A stretch of DNA of 64,000 nucleotides from JACDHG01 sp963815295. GTDB taxonomy: Bacteria; Actinomycetota; Actinomycetes; Propionibacteriales; Nocardioidaceae. Where the stretch lies: the NCBI GenBank assembly GCA_963815295.1, contig CAWFFZ010000003.1:1-64000 (forward strand). Reading direction: 5' to 3'. Under the pieces are notes generated by a model. It saw only the letters and a program-made list of their open reading frames with translations. It was not told where the DNA came from and made no database searches. A program made the translations under genes and the position numbers. Of this stretch, positions 28,014 to 36,783 are shown piece by piece (the stretch's first letter is position 1; each line of letters opens with the position of its first letter).

Positions 28014-29486
28014 ATGACGGAACCGCCGAAGAATCTCGCGGTACTGCTCGCCGGTGGGGTCGGCACAAGGGTTGGCCTCGACATTCCCAAGCAGCTCATC
28101 AAGATCGCCGGCCGGACGATTCTTGAGCACTCGTTGGCGATCCTCGACGCCCACCCGGATGTCGACGAGATCATTGTCATGATGGCGCCGGGACACCTCG
28201 ACGCCGTCCGAGAGATCCTGGTGACCGGCGGCTATGCCAAGGTGACCCAGCTACTCGAAGGCGACGAGACCCGGAACGGGACAACGCTGAAGGCCTTGGC
28301 GGCGCTCGGTGACGACGACGTCAAGGTGCTCTTCCACGAAGCCGTTCGTCCGCTCCTCAGCGCCAGGATCATCACCGAGTGCTTCGAGGCGCTGGACTCC
28401 TACGACGCGGTCGACGTGGCCATCCCTTCCGCTGACACGATCATCGAAGTGACGTCAGACAACACCATCCGCAACATCCCTCCTCGGGCGTCATTGCGCA
28501 GGGGCCAGACGCCGCAGGCTTTCCGGGCATCAGTGATCAAGCGGGCCTACGAGCTCGCCGGTGAGGATCCCGACTTCACCGCGACGGACGACTGCACAGT
28601 CGTGCTGCGCTACCTTCCTGACGTGCCGATCTGGGTTGTGCACGGTGACGAGCGCAACATGAAGGTCACCGAGCCCATCGACGTCTACTTGGTCGACAAG
28701 TTGTTCCAGCTGGCCAGCCAGGACCTCCCTGCCCCCCGCACCGACGAGCAGTACCGCGCGGCGTTAGAGGGGAAGACGCTAGTCGTGTTCGGTGGCAGCT
28801 ACGGCATCGGCGCCGACATCGCAGCACTGGCGAAGGGGTTCGGGGCCAATGTGCACACGTTCAGCCGCTCCAGCACCCGCACGCACGTCGAGCGGCGCGA
28901 CGACATCATCGCAGCCGTCAGAAGTGTGCTGGACGAGCACGGCAGCATTAACTTCGTTGTCAACGCGGCCGCCGTTCTGCCACGAGGCGACCTTGTCGGG
29001 ACATCCGAGGAGACCATCTACGCAGCCACGGAGATCAACTACGTGGCGCCCGTGCTGATTGCCCAGGAGCTCTTCTCGCACCTCCAGGCCAGCCGGGGCA
29101 GTTTGCTCTTCTTCACTTCCAGCTCCTACACCCGAGGGCGCGCCGGCTACAGCCTCTACACCTCAGCGAAGGCAGCAGTCGTCAACCTGACCCAGGCGCT
29201 CGCAGAGGAATGGGCTCCGTACCGGGTCAGTGTCAACTGCATCAACCCGGAGCGGACGGGGACGCCAATGAGGACGAAGGCTTTCGGCCTAGAGCCCGCC
29301 GACTCGCTTCTCGAGTCGAGGCTGGTCGCGCGAGCGGCGATCGACCTACTGCTGTCGGAGAGCACTGGCCAAATCGTCGACCTGCGCAAGCTGGATCCGT
29401 TTGCGGCTGCCCTCGATCGCCCTGACGACAACTTTGAGACGGCCGTCGAAGGTCTCACTCCAGAGACTCTCGATCCGATGGTCTGA
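28014..29486 (+). CDS. Bifunctional cytidylyltransferase/SDR: CDP-ribitol synthase (Bcs1/TarI-TarJ-like fusion)
   Basis: A 490-residue fusion. Residues 1-235 are an IspD/TarI-type cytidylyltransferase with the CTP loop LLAGGVGTRVG...PKQL, FHEAVRPLL and VTEPIDVYLVDKL. Residues about 245-470 are a short-chain dehydrogenase with nucleotide loop VFGGSYGIG and active-site YSLYTSAKA. This order is that of Haemophilus-type Bcs1/Acs1 enzymes, which reduce ribulose-5-phosphate and activate the ribitol-5-phosphate with CTP. The product, CDP-ribitol, feeds poly(ribitol phosphate) teichoic acid or capsule. Fits the broken polyol-phosphate polymerase at 31773-35406. The ATG at 28014 has CGGAG upstream. 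Plain IspD is less likely because of the fused SDR. Confidence 0.85.
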   Translation: MTEPPKNLAVLLAGGVGTRVGLDIPKQLIKIAGRTILEHSLAILDAHPDVDEIIVMMAPGHLDAVREILVTGGYAKVTQLLEGDETRNGTTLKALAALGDDDVKVLFHEAVRPLLSARIITECFEALDSYDAVDVAIPSADTIIEVTSDNTIRNIPPRASLRRGQTPQAFRASVIKRAYELAGEDPDFTATDDCTVVLRYLPDVPIWVVHGDERNMKVTEPIDVYLVDKLFQLASQDLPAPRTDEQYRAALEGKTLVVFGGSYGIGADIAALAKGFGANVHTFSRSSTRTHVERRDDIIAAVRSVLDEHGSINFVVNAAAVLPRGDLVGTSEETIYAATEINYVAPVLIAQELFSHLQASRGSLLFFTSSSYTRGRAGYSLYTSAKAAVVNLTQALAEEWAPYRVSVNCINPERTGTPMRTKAFGLEPADSLLESRLVARAAIDLLLSESTGQIVDLRKLDPFAAALDRPDDNFETAVEGLTPETLDPMV

Positions 29487-29529
29487 TCGCCCGCATATCT
29501 GCGCGGTGGCGATGCAGCGCCCGGGAGCT

Positions 29530-29745
29530 TTACGAGCGGGCGGCAGCGAGCTCATAGCCGGCGGCTACGACCGCCTCCTTTACACGGGAGTCGGCTACGG
29601 GCCGCTCGCTTGTCAGCCGCAGTTGTCCTGTCTCGAGATCGACAGTGACGTCGACGATGCCGGGGATCCTGCTGACTTCCTCGGTCACGGAGCTCACGCA
29701 GTGCCCGCACGTCATCCCTTGGACGGTGTAGGTGTTCGTGGGCAT
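29530..29745 (-). CDS. copZ: Copper chaperone / heavy-metal-associated domain protein
   Basis: A 71-residue HMA domain with the metal-binding GMTCGHC motif (Cys 13 and 16) and the usual beta-alpha-beta-beta-alpha-beta length. It should bind Cu(I) and deliver it to a pump or repressor; no copper ATPase is in the window. GGGAGG lies about 9 nt before the ATG at 29745. Divergent from the CDF exporter gene. Confidence 0.9.
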   Translation of the reverse strand: MPTNTYTVQGMTCGHCVSSVTEEVSRIPGIVDVTVDLETGQLRLTSERPVADSRVKEAVVAAGYELAAARS

Positions 29746-29805
29746 GCGGTGGTGCCTCCCTCGTCGGCGGTGCGGTAGCTACTCGTGCGTGTCGGCTGCG
29801 GCTAG

Positions 29806-29829
29806 CATCGCCATATTACGATGACATCG
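29806..29829. promoter_or_regulatory. Operator-like inverted repeats between copZ and the CDF gene
   Basis: CATCG (29806-29810), 8-nt AT-rich spacer CCATATTA, CGATG (29819-29823), A, CATCG (29825-29829). The outer pair and the inner CGATG-A-CATCG palindrome share arms. It lies in the 155-bp divergent intergenic region; a metal-responsive repressor site is possible. The regulator is not identified. Confidence 0.4.
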
Positions 29830-29900
29830 GCGACACTCGATGACGCTTCCGATGCGACGGCCTTAGGGGCCGCCTCCTACCTGTTCCACAGAGGAAGGTG

Positions 29901-30812
29901 ATGGGCGACCACGCGCACGGCCACCATGACATGCGTGACCATCGTGGACGACTCGCTGCGGTATTGGCTATCACGAGTGCCGTGCTGGTGGTTGAGGTCA
30001 TCGGCGCGATCATTTCCGGAAGCCTTGCGCTGTTGGCGGACGCGGGTCACATGCTCACCGACGTCGCAGGCTTGACCCTCGCCTACTTCGCGGCCGTTCT
30101 GGCGCGCCGTCCCAGCTCCGACGAACGTACCTGGGGGTATCGGCGTGCCGAGGTTCTCGCCGCGGCCGCCCAAGCCGCGGTGCTGTTGGCCGTAGGCGGC
30201 TTCATCCTGGTGGAGGGTGTTCGCCGGCTGTTCACTGCTCCCGAGGTCGCTTCGGGCGCAATGCTTCTCTTCGGCAGCATCGGCCTGGTCGGCAACGTCG
30301 TGTGCATCGCGATCTTGGCGGGTGGTCGTCGCGACAGCCTGAACACGAGGGCTGCATTCCTGGAAGTCGTGAACGACGCCTTGGGGTCGGCCGCGGTGCT
30401 GGTCGCGGCGGCGGTCATCGCCTTGACCGGTTGGCACCGCGCCGATGCACTGGCGTCTCTTCTCATCGGGGCACTCATCATCCCGCGCACCCTCAAGCTC
30501 CTGCGCGAGAGCGTGGATGTTCTGATGGAGTCAACCCCCAAGGGCCTCGACCTGGTCGAGGTGCGTCAACGCCTCCTGCGAGTGCCTCATGTCCATGAGG
30601 TGCACGACCTCCACGCGACTCAGGTGGCCAGCGGCCTCCCGGTGCTGACCGCACACGTCGTCGTCGACGACTCGTGCTTCTTCGACGGGCACCTTGCCTC
30701 GATGCTCGACGACGTGCAGCACTGCCTTGACTCCGACTTCTCAGTGGAGCACTCGACCATTCAGTTCGAAGCGATGAGCCACGCCGATCACGAGCACGAG
30801 ACCCACGCCTGA
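29901..30812 (+). CDS. Cation diffusion facilitator (Zn/Co/Cd exporter)
   Basis: A 303-residue CDF protein with six helices. The transport site is seen as SLALLADAGHMLTD (HxxxD in helix 2, about residue 46) and EVVNDALGSA (NxxxD in helix 5, about 157), the HxxxD/NxxxD pattern of ZitB/CzcD zinc exporters. His-rich ends (GDHAHGHHDMRDH at the start, HADHEHETHA at the end) should bind metal. A cytoplasmic C-terminal domain contains VHEVHDLHATQV. ATG 29901 follows GAGGAAGG. Confidence 0.93.
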   Translation: MGDHAHGHHDMRDHRGRLAAVLAITSAVLVVEVIGAIISGSLALLADAGHMLTDVAGLTLAYFAAVLARRPSSDERTWGYRRAEVLAAAAQAAVLLAVGGFILVEGVRRLFTAPEVASGAMLLFGSIGLVGNVVCIAILAGGRRDSLNTRAAFLEVVNDALGSAAVLVAAAVIALTGWHRADALASLLIGALIIPRTLKLLRESVDVLMESTPKGLDLVEVRQRLLRVPHVHEVHDLHATQVASGLPVLTAHVVVDDSCFFDGHLASMLDDVQHCLDSDFSVEHSTIQFEAMSHADHEHETHA

Positions 30813-30852
30813 TTCGCACCGTCCACACGAGGAAAAGGCGGTGGGCAGCGAA

Positions 30853-31620
30853 CTATCCGAGGGTCCCGCCGACCAGATGGCCGAACCAGAAGGTGGCGGC
30901 AGCGGCGAGGAGACCGACCAGGGTCTGGCGTAGGCCGCCGTACCATGCCGGTCGCGCGGTCATCTTGGCCACGACGGCACCGGCAACGAACAGGCCGACG
31001 AGGCTGACGGCGCCAGCAGCCAGGATCGACTCGTAGCCGATCAGGAAGGTGAGCAGAGGGATGACAGCCCCCACAGTGAACGCGAGGAACGACGTCGAGG
31101 CCGCAAGGTACGGCGACGGCAGGTCGTCGGGATCAACGCCCATCTCGTAGCGGACGTGAGTTCGCCACAGCACATCGGGGTCGCTGCCCATTTCGGCTGC
31201 GGCCTGCTCGGCAGTCTTCTCGCTGAGGCCCTGCCCGATGAGTGTGCGCACAAGTTCGTGATGTTCTGCTTCGGGGTTGACGGCGAGCTCTCGACGCTCG
31301 GTGGCGATTTCGGCCTGCGTCAACTCGTCTTGGGACGCCACTGAGACGTATTCACCGGCGGCCATCGAGCACGCGCCGGCGGCTAGCCCGGCGAGTCCGG
31401 TCAACACGACCACTGGGCGGTCGGCGCCGCCGCCGGCGACTCCGGCAACCAGGGCGAAGTTGGAGACGAGCCCGTCCATCGCGCCGAAGACAGCGGGACG
31501 AAGCCAACCCCCCGACACGTCACGGTGGTGATCGTGTGCTTCGGCGGCCTGGGTGAGGGCCGACTCCGTCGGGGCTGCGGTCTGCCTCGGTGCGTCGCTG
31601 CCGACCTGAATTTCAGCCAT
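30853..31620 (-). CDS. VIT/CCC1-family Fe/Mn transporter
   Basis: A 255-residue membrane protein of the VIT1/CCC1 family, which moves Fe(II) or Mn(II) out of the cytosol. After a His-containing N-terminus, AVFGAMDGLVSNFALVAGVAGG (helix 1 region) and AAGEYVSVASQDEL (the metal-binding GEYVSV motif of helix 2) are clear; a charged ERREL...GMGVDP cytoplasmic linker and three more helices follow. The ATG at 31620 lies 6 nt after a TATTCT -10 (31632-31627), so the mRNA is probably leaderless. A DtxR/IdeR-type iron box lies upstream, which argues for iron or manganese as the cargo. Confidence 0.92.
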   Translation of the reverse strand: MAEIQVGSDAPRQTAAPTESALTQAAEAHDHHRDVSGGWLRPAVFGAMDGLVSNFALVAGVAGGGADRPVVVLTGLAGLAAGACSMAAGEYVSVASQDELTQAEIATERRELAVNPEAEHHELVRTLIGQGLSEKTAEQAAAEMGSDPDVLWRTHVRYEMGVDPDDLPSPYLAASTSFLAFTVGAVIPLLTFLIGYESILAAGAVSLVGLFVAGAVVAKMTARPAWYGGLRQTLVGLLAAAATFWFGHLVGGTLG

Positions 31621-31656
31621 AGTTAAAGAATACCGGGAATGCGGAGTGCGTTCTAG

Positions 31657-31675
31657 TGAGGCAAGCCTTTCCTAA
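31657..31675. promoter_or_regulatory. DtxR/IdeR-type iron box upstream of the VIT gene
   Basis: TGAGGCAAGCCTTTCCTAA matches the 19-bp IdeR/DtxR consensus TWAGGTWAGSCTWACCTWA at 16 of 19 positions by my count. It starts 36 bp upstream of the VIT start codon and just upstream of where the -35 would be (31650-31655), a position that favours activation by the Fe-bound regulator rather than repression. The adjacent 31676-31772 is AT-rich and holds no gene that I can see. Confidence 0.75.
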
Positions 31676-31772
31676 GCGGCTGCTGAACCAATAAAAATAG
31701 CGAGACAATACCAAATTTAAATGCGCGCGGCTTAGCTCTGAATCGCTGCTTAAAGGATCACTTCGGTTGCAG

Positions 31773-34700
31773 TCACCCGTCTGCGGGTGCATCTCCGCGC
31801 GGGACGAAGACAGCATCGACGAACCGCTTGCTCGCGTGACCGTCATCCAGGTCGAGGTAGTCGTCGTGAAATCGTTGGTATGCCTCGGCGTACTTCGACA
31901 CGACGGTGTCAAGATCTTGGATCGCTTCGACGAGCTCGTCAGTGGACGTCAGCAGCGGACCCGGAGCCGTGGGCTCATAGTCCAGGAGCCATCCTCGGCT
32001 CGCCTTGTAGAGATCGAGGTCGGGTACGAAGAAGAGCATCGGTTTACGCGTCAGGCCATAGTCGAAGCGCAGGGACGAGTAGTCGACGATGGCCAGGTCA
32101 GAGGCGAGGTACAGGTCGGCAGGATCCGGGTAGTCGGTCACATCGATGACCCGCTCGGACTCTCGTGGGCGTTCGTCGACTCGAGCATGGAACGCGTGAC
32201 CTCGGACGAGCAGGACATGGTCGTCATCTAGTGCAGACATCAACGCGTCGATGTCCAACAGGTCGGTCATGGGAGCGGTGTGGTCGTCCTTGGACAAGTA
32301 GTCCCGGAACGTGGGTGCGTAGAGGATGGCCTTGGCCTCCGCGGCAATGCCCAGAGCGCTCCCTCACACTTGCCGGGATCGCGTGGCCTCCGGCGGCGAG
32401 CAGGGCGTCGTTGCGCGGGTAGCCGATCTCTAGCACGTTTCCGTCGTAGGCGAAGGCGCGGGTCAGCAACGGAGTTGCATAGCGAGCCGGCGACACCAGG
32501 TAGTCCCATTCACGAGTGCGCTGGTCGAAGGACTCGAGTTGCTGTCGTGACATCCGGAGACTGGCCCAATGCGGATGCCCCATCAGTTTGAACGGGTAGC
32601 CGTGGAACGTCTGGATGATTGTCTGGCCGGGCGGTTTCGGGTGGTAGGCCGGCTGGTACATGTTGGTGAGAAGGTACTTGGCGGTGCGGAGGCACTTGTA
32701 CCACTCCATGCTGTAAAGAACGACGGGGATCCCACCTTCAGGCAGCCCGACGGAATAGTCCTGGACGGTCCAGTAGATGGGCATCGCCGTACCTCGTCGA
32801 CGGAGCTCTTGCTGGACGCCGATGCCGTTGCAGGATGCGACCTCGCCGAAGTAGCTGTCGATAAGCAGCCCTTCGAGCTCCTGCTCCTCGTCGCTCGCCA
32901 CGGCAGCACGGTGCTCAAGCTGCAGCCGGTTGCGGTTGTAGGCACCGCGAGCCTGACGACCGATGGGCGGTACGATCGTGGCAGTCAGCGACCGCCCTGC
33001 CCCCCGAGCCAGAGTGAGGGCCACGCGGTCGCCATCGATCGGCACTGGAAGAGCGGACGTGAGCTCGGAGCTGGCTCGCGCCCGCCCGGTGCTGGTCGGA
33101 CCGCCCGGGCCGGTAACGGTGTACTCCAGGACGTAGCGTCTGACAGGGAGTACCGCATCGCCAAACTTGGGCTCCCGGTGGCGCAAGAACAGCAACATCG
33201 AGAACTCCCCATCCTCGATCGTCGCAGTGGAGGGATGGGACCGTGCCTTCACCGAGGCCAGGTTGAGTGTGACCGTGCCTGAGCGCACCCCGGGTACGTG
33301 GCCGGAAACCTCCAGAGCGTCGCCATCCACTCGAGCAGCATCGACTTCCACGGTCGGAGGTGAGATCTCCAGTACGACGGCTCTGCGATGCGAAGAACGC
33401 AGCGAGATCAGGGTGGAGTCCGTGATGACCGATTCGTGCTTGCTCGTAGTGAGCTCCACGTCACGAGGGCCGTGCGCCCCGATCGCAGCACCGCACGCAA
33501 AGACCAGATGGCGGCCGCTGCGTCGCGGACAGTGAGTGCGTGAAGGATCTCGGGTGGTAGGACGAGCGCGAATTGATGTTGACGGGCCGGGATCTGAAAG
33601 AGGGAAGGCGAATGAGCCACTCCCTTCGACGTTGACCAGTTGCAACTCGACGATGCTCTCGTCGTTGAGGCTTTGCACGCGTCCTCGCATGGTCAGCCCT
33701 TCCAAAGTGAGGCCCTCGCGCCGCGACGAGTTGTTTGAGGTACTGCACCGTGAACGGCCGCTGGTTTACGAGGTCGGTGCGGTGGACGAATCCGTGTCCT
33801 ACTTGTTTGGGTGCCAGCGATGCCGCGGCGCCGTAAGGGTTCACATCGGTGATGGGGACCTGACGATCGAACCGGGCTGTGCGAACGTGGACGTCGATCA
33901 CCCACTGCTCACCGGTCGTGAGAAGACGCCTGACCGAGCAGCTTCGAGAACGGGATGGTGGCCGCAAACGCGCGCGTTCGTGTAGTCCGCCCATGTGTCT
34001 TCCAGCGGCGGCATGAACGTTCGGACCGAGTCGGTCTCGGTCTCGATGGTGACCTCGTCGCCGCTCTGCACATGACGCAGAACGACCGTGATCGTCGTGT
34101 CTTCTCGAGCCAGGTCAACGAACCGAAAGTACGCCCACCCAGCCACCTGCAGGTCACCGGACTCAGTCCAGCTCGCCCGATCGAGTCGGTGCACGAGAGG
34201 GACCGCGCTGTCTTCGAGCAGATAGAGGTCAGGGTCGAGCCCAAGGTGCACGGTCGCCCCATGTCGGGAGCTCCATGATCAAGCCCGAGGGCTCCAAATG
34301 CGAACGGAAGTTGCTCAGGTTGTAGCCGCCGGCGCGGGCGAACTCTTGGAGTTCCTCGCGCAGGTTGCGTCGGGCAAGCTCGACGGCAACTCTGTGCTGC
34401 GGCGTCACGGTCGTGAGCCAGGTGCCGCGGTGCGTGTGCAGTGATCTCGCGGATGCTGCCCTGCAAGAGGTTCCAGTACTCGTCATCGACGGTCGATGCA
34501 CTTCGCAAGTACCAATGGAAATGCGTGTCGTACAAGCGTGCGCATCCAGGCCTCGAAAACCGCGGGCGGGGCTTCCTCCGACAGTGTCTTGAGACTGTCG
34601 CGCCATGCGGACACGCGATCGACGAGGTCGGGCAGGGTGTGCATCTGCTGGCTGATCGAGCTGAGGTCATCCCGCTGCCGCCACTCGTAGGTGACGGTCG

Positions 34701-35406
34701 GGATGACGTCGATCCCCTTTGCCCGCAGGAAGAGCTGAGTAATGATCGGTTGGTCCTCGTAAGAGACTCCCTCGCGAAACCACAGGTTGGCCTCACGCCA
34801 GAACGAAGTCTTGTAGAGCTTGCCCCAGGTGTAGTTGTTGCGGACGAGCTCGGGCCAATCCCGGACCCGAATGTGGAGACGCTCATGCGCGTGCAGGACT
34901 ACCCAGTCGGGTCGCCACCGGCGGCTCAGGTTGAACCGGACCGCAGCACCTGCCACGATGTCCGACCCCGACTTCGTCGCTGCTTCAACCATCGTTGAGA
35001 TGGCGTCCGAGGGGACGATGTCGTCTGAATCGACGAAGCAAAGGTAGTCGCCTGTTGCTGCGCGGAGGCCGGTGTTGCGGGCGGCGCCAAGACCACCGTT
35101 CTCACGCTGGATCACCCGGATGCGGGAGTCCTCCGAGGCGTGCCGAAAGGCGATCTCCGCGGACCTGTCCGGCGATCCGTCGTCGACGACCAGGATCTCG
35201 AGGAATGCATGCTGCTGTGCGCGGATGCTGTTCAAGCAGTCGTCGAGGTACTCCTCGACGTTGTAGATCGGGACGATGACGCTGACGGATGTCTCGGAGG
35301 CTGCCTTGTCGGGTCGGTTGGCCTTGACTGCGAGCTCAGACCGGAGTCGGGTCAATCGTCTCCTGACGCGCCCAGACTGGCGGCGCAGCATGGTCGTGAG
35401 ACTCAT
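31773..35406 (-). pseudogene. Large GT2 plus CDP-glycerol/ribitol polyolphosphotransferase gene, broken by six or more frameshifts
   Basis: Read from 35406 leftwards. First segment (to 34483): GT-A family 2 glycosyltransferase with SVIVPIYNVEEYLDDCL, EILVVDDGSPDRS and CFVDSDDIVPS. The frame then changes near 34535, 34430, 34258, about 33970, 33720 and 32352, with another excursion near 33600. Joined, a linker region precedes a CDP-glycerol glycerophosphotransferase (TagF/TarL-type) domain: TIIQTFHGYPFKLMGH, LEIGYPRNDALL and, in the last piece, DLAIVDYSSLRFDYGLTRKP. Each piece is free of stops. Intact, it would be about 1,200 residues and polymerise polyol-phosphate units from CDP-ribitol or CDP-glycerol. 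True decay or sequence error cannot be told here. Confidence 0.75.
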
Positions 35407-35602
35407 CGAGGAAGAAGTCCATCCTGTTTCACGTCATCTGGCGTGCGCAACCCTACACTTCACGCACCTGCATCCGCGGTCGCCATCGGCGACGGCGCAT
35501 GACCATCGCGCAGTGTTCAGGCAGCGGATTCTCGCCCGGTATGCTGCCCGTGCGCATCGAGGCCCGCGGGGTTTCTCGGTCACTGGCGCAGAAGGAGCCA
35601 TC

Positions 35603-36719
35603 GTGTCGGAAGATCTTGACGGCGACGTCGAGCTCGTTCGGTCCGCGGAGCCCAGGTTCGTTCTGGTCACCGGCGCGGGGCGAAGTGGCACCAGCACCAT
35701 TGCCGGCAGCCTGCACCGACTCGGACTGCACCTCCCACTCCCTGTGCTCGGGACGAACCCCTCGAACCCCCGAGGCTTCTACGAATCCAAGTGGGCCATC
35801 GACTTTCATCGCCAAGATATTCCAGCGGGCGCTCATCGACACCTTCGACGCCCGACCGCGAGCTCTGCAGGACATCGAGAACGTCATCACGTCAGAGGAT
35901 CAGGCAGCGATCGAGGGGTGGCTCAAGGAACAGTCCGAGCACGCCCCACAGTTGGTCGTTAAGGACCCTCGATCGGCGTGGATGCCTCGCCTTTGGGGAA
36001 GCGCGGCATCAAATGTAGGGCTCAAGATTGGATACGTCGCAATGCTCCGCCACCCCGCAGAGGTGATCGGCAGCCGCTCAACGTACTACGCTAAAGGCGA
36101 TGCCGAGGGGGTCCGCCAGTACCAAGTAATGAGCATCGCCCGTTGGGTCAATGCCAACCTGATCTGCGAGAGGCGAACGCGCGGCGCCCCTCGGTCGTTC
36201 GTCCGATACGACGAGCTGATCCTGGACTGGCGCCGCAGTATTGCCGTTGTCCGCGATGAACTCGACCTGACATTCAACTCGGACCTGGTCTCCGGTGAGT
36301 CTCACGCCGTCGACCAATTCATCGATCCCACCCTCAGGCGCCATCAGGTCACGTGGCAGGACCTCGACGTCCCTGGCAACCTGCGAGAGGTTGCTGAAGA
36401 AACCTGGCAAGCCCTTTGTTCACTGGCGGACGCACGCGGCCCCGCGGACGATGTGCACCAGCAACTCGACCAGCTCACTGATACCTACGCCAGACTCTTC
36501 CGTGATGCCGAGGCGATCGCGCACGATGTCGCCGTCGCTGACGCAAAGGAGGCGCGGCGCAAGGCAGTCCGTGCCACGCGAGAAAAGCTTGCGGCCGAGC
36601 TCAAGAAGTCCACGCCGGCGGCCCCGACGGTCATTGGCGGGACGGGAGGAATGAAGCGCGCCAAGAGGCTTGCTCAGCGGGTCAAAGGCTCCGTACGTCG
36701 GAAAGCTCGGTTTCGTTGA
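35603..36719 (+). pseudogene. Sulfotransferase-family gene with one frameshift
   Basis: Starts at GTG 35603 behind GAAGGAG. The first frame holds FVLVTGAGRSGTSTIAG and NPSNPRGFYESKWAIDFHRQ; near 35815 the frame must change to reach IFQRALIDTFDARP and the rest (QLVVKDPRSAWMP, VAMLRHPAEVIGS, SIARWVNANLICE, FVRYDELILDW), ending in a basic helical tail at 36719. One extra base, or two missing, in the CGCCAAGATATTCC stretch explains it. Paralogue of the broken gene at 26895-27988. Would be a PAPS-dependent glycan sulfotransferase if intact; a single sequencing error is a real possibility. Confidence 0.75.
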
Positions 36720-36783
36720 CCACCTGCAACTAAATGTTTGTGCAGCGTCGTCGCGCTGAGTCGGAGCGCCATGGATTGAGTGT

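Noticed and set aside
29819..29823. Metal-sensor (CsoR/ArsR) operator assigned by name
   Set aside because: The repeat arms are only 5 bp and do not match a CsoR G-tract box or a known ArsR/SmtB consensus well enough to name the regulator.
31676..31772. AT-rich patch as an insertion or phage attachment site
   Set aside because: The base composition is clearly lower in GC than the neighbourhood, but no inverted repeats, target duplication or integrase is seen; it may just be promoter-distal spacer next to a decayed gene.
26895..36719. Programmed frameshifting or recoding in the glycopolymer genes
   Set aside because: Too many shifts in both directions, with no consistent slippery heptamer or downstream stem at the sites I could inspect.
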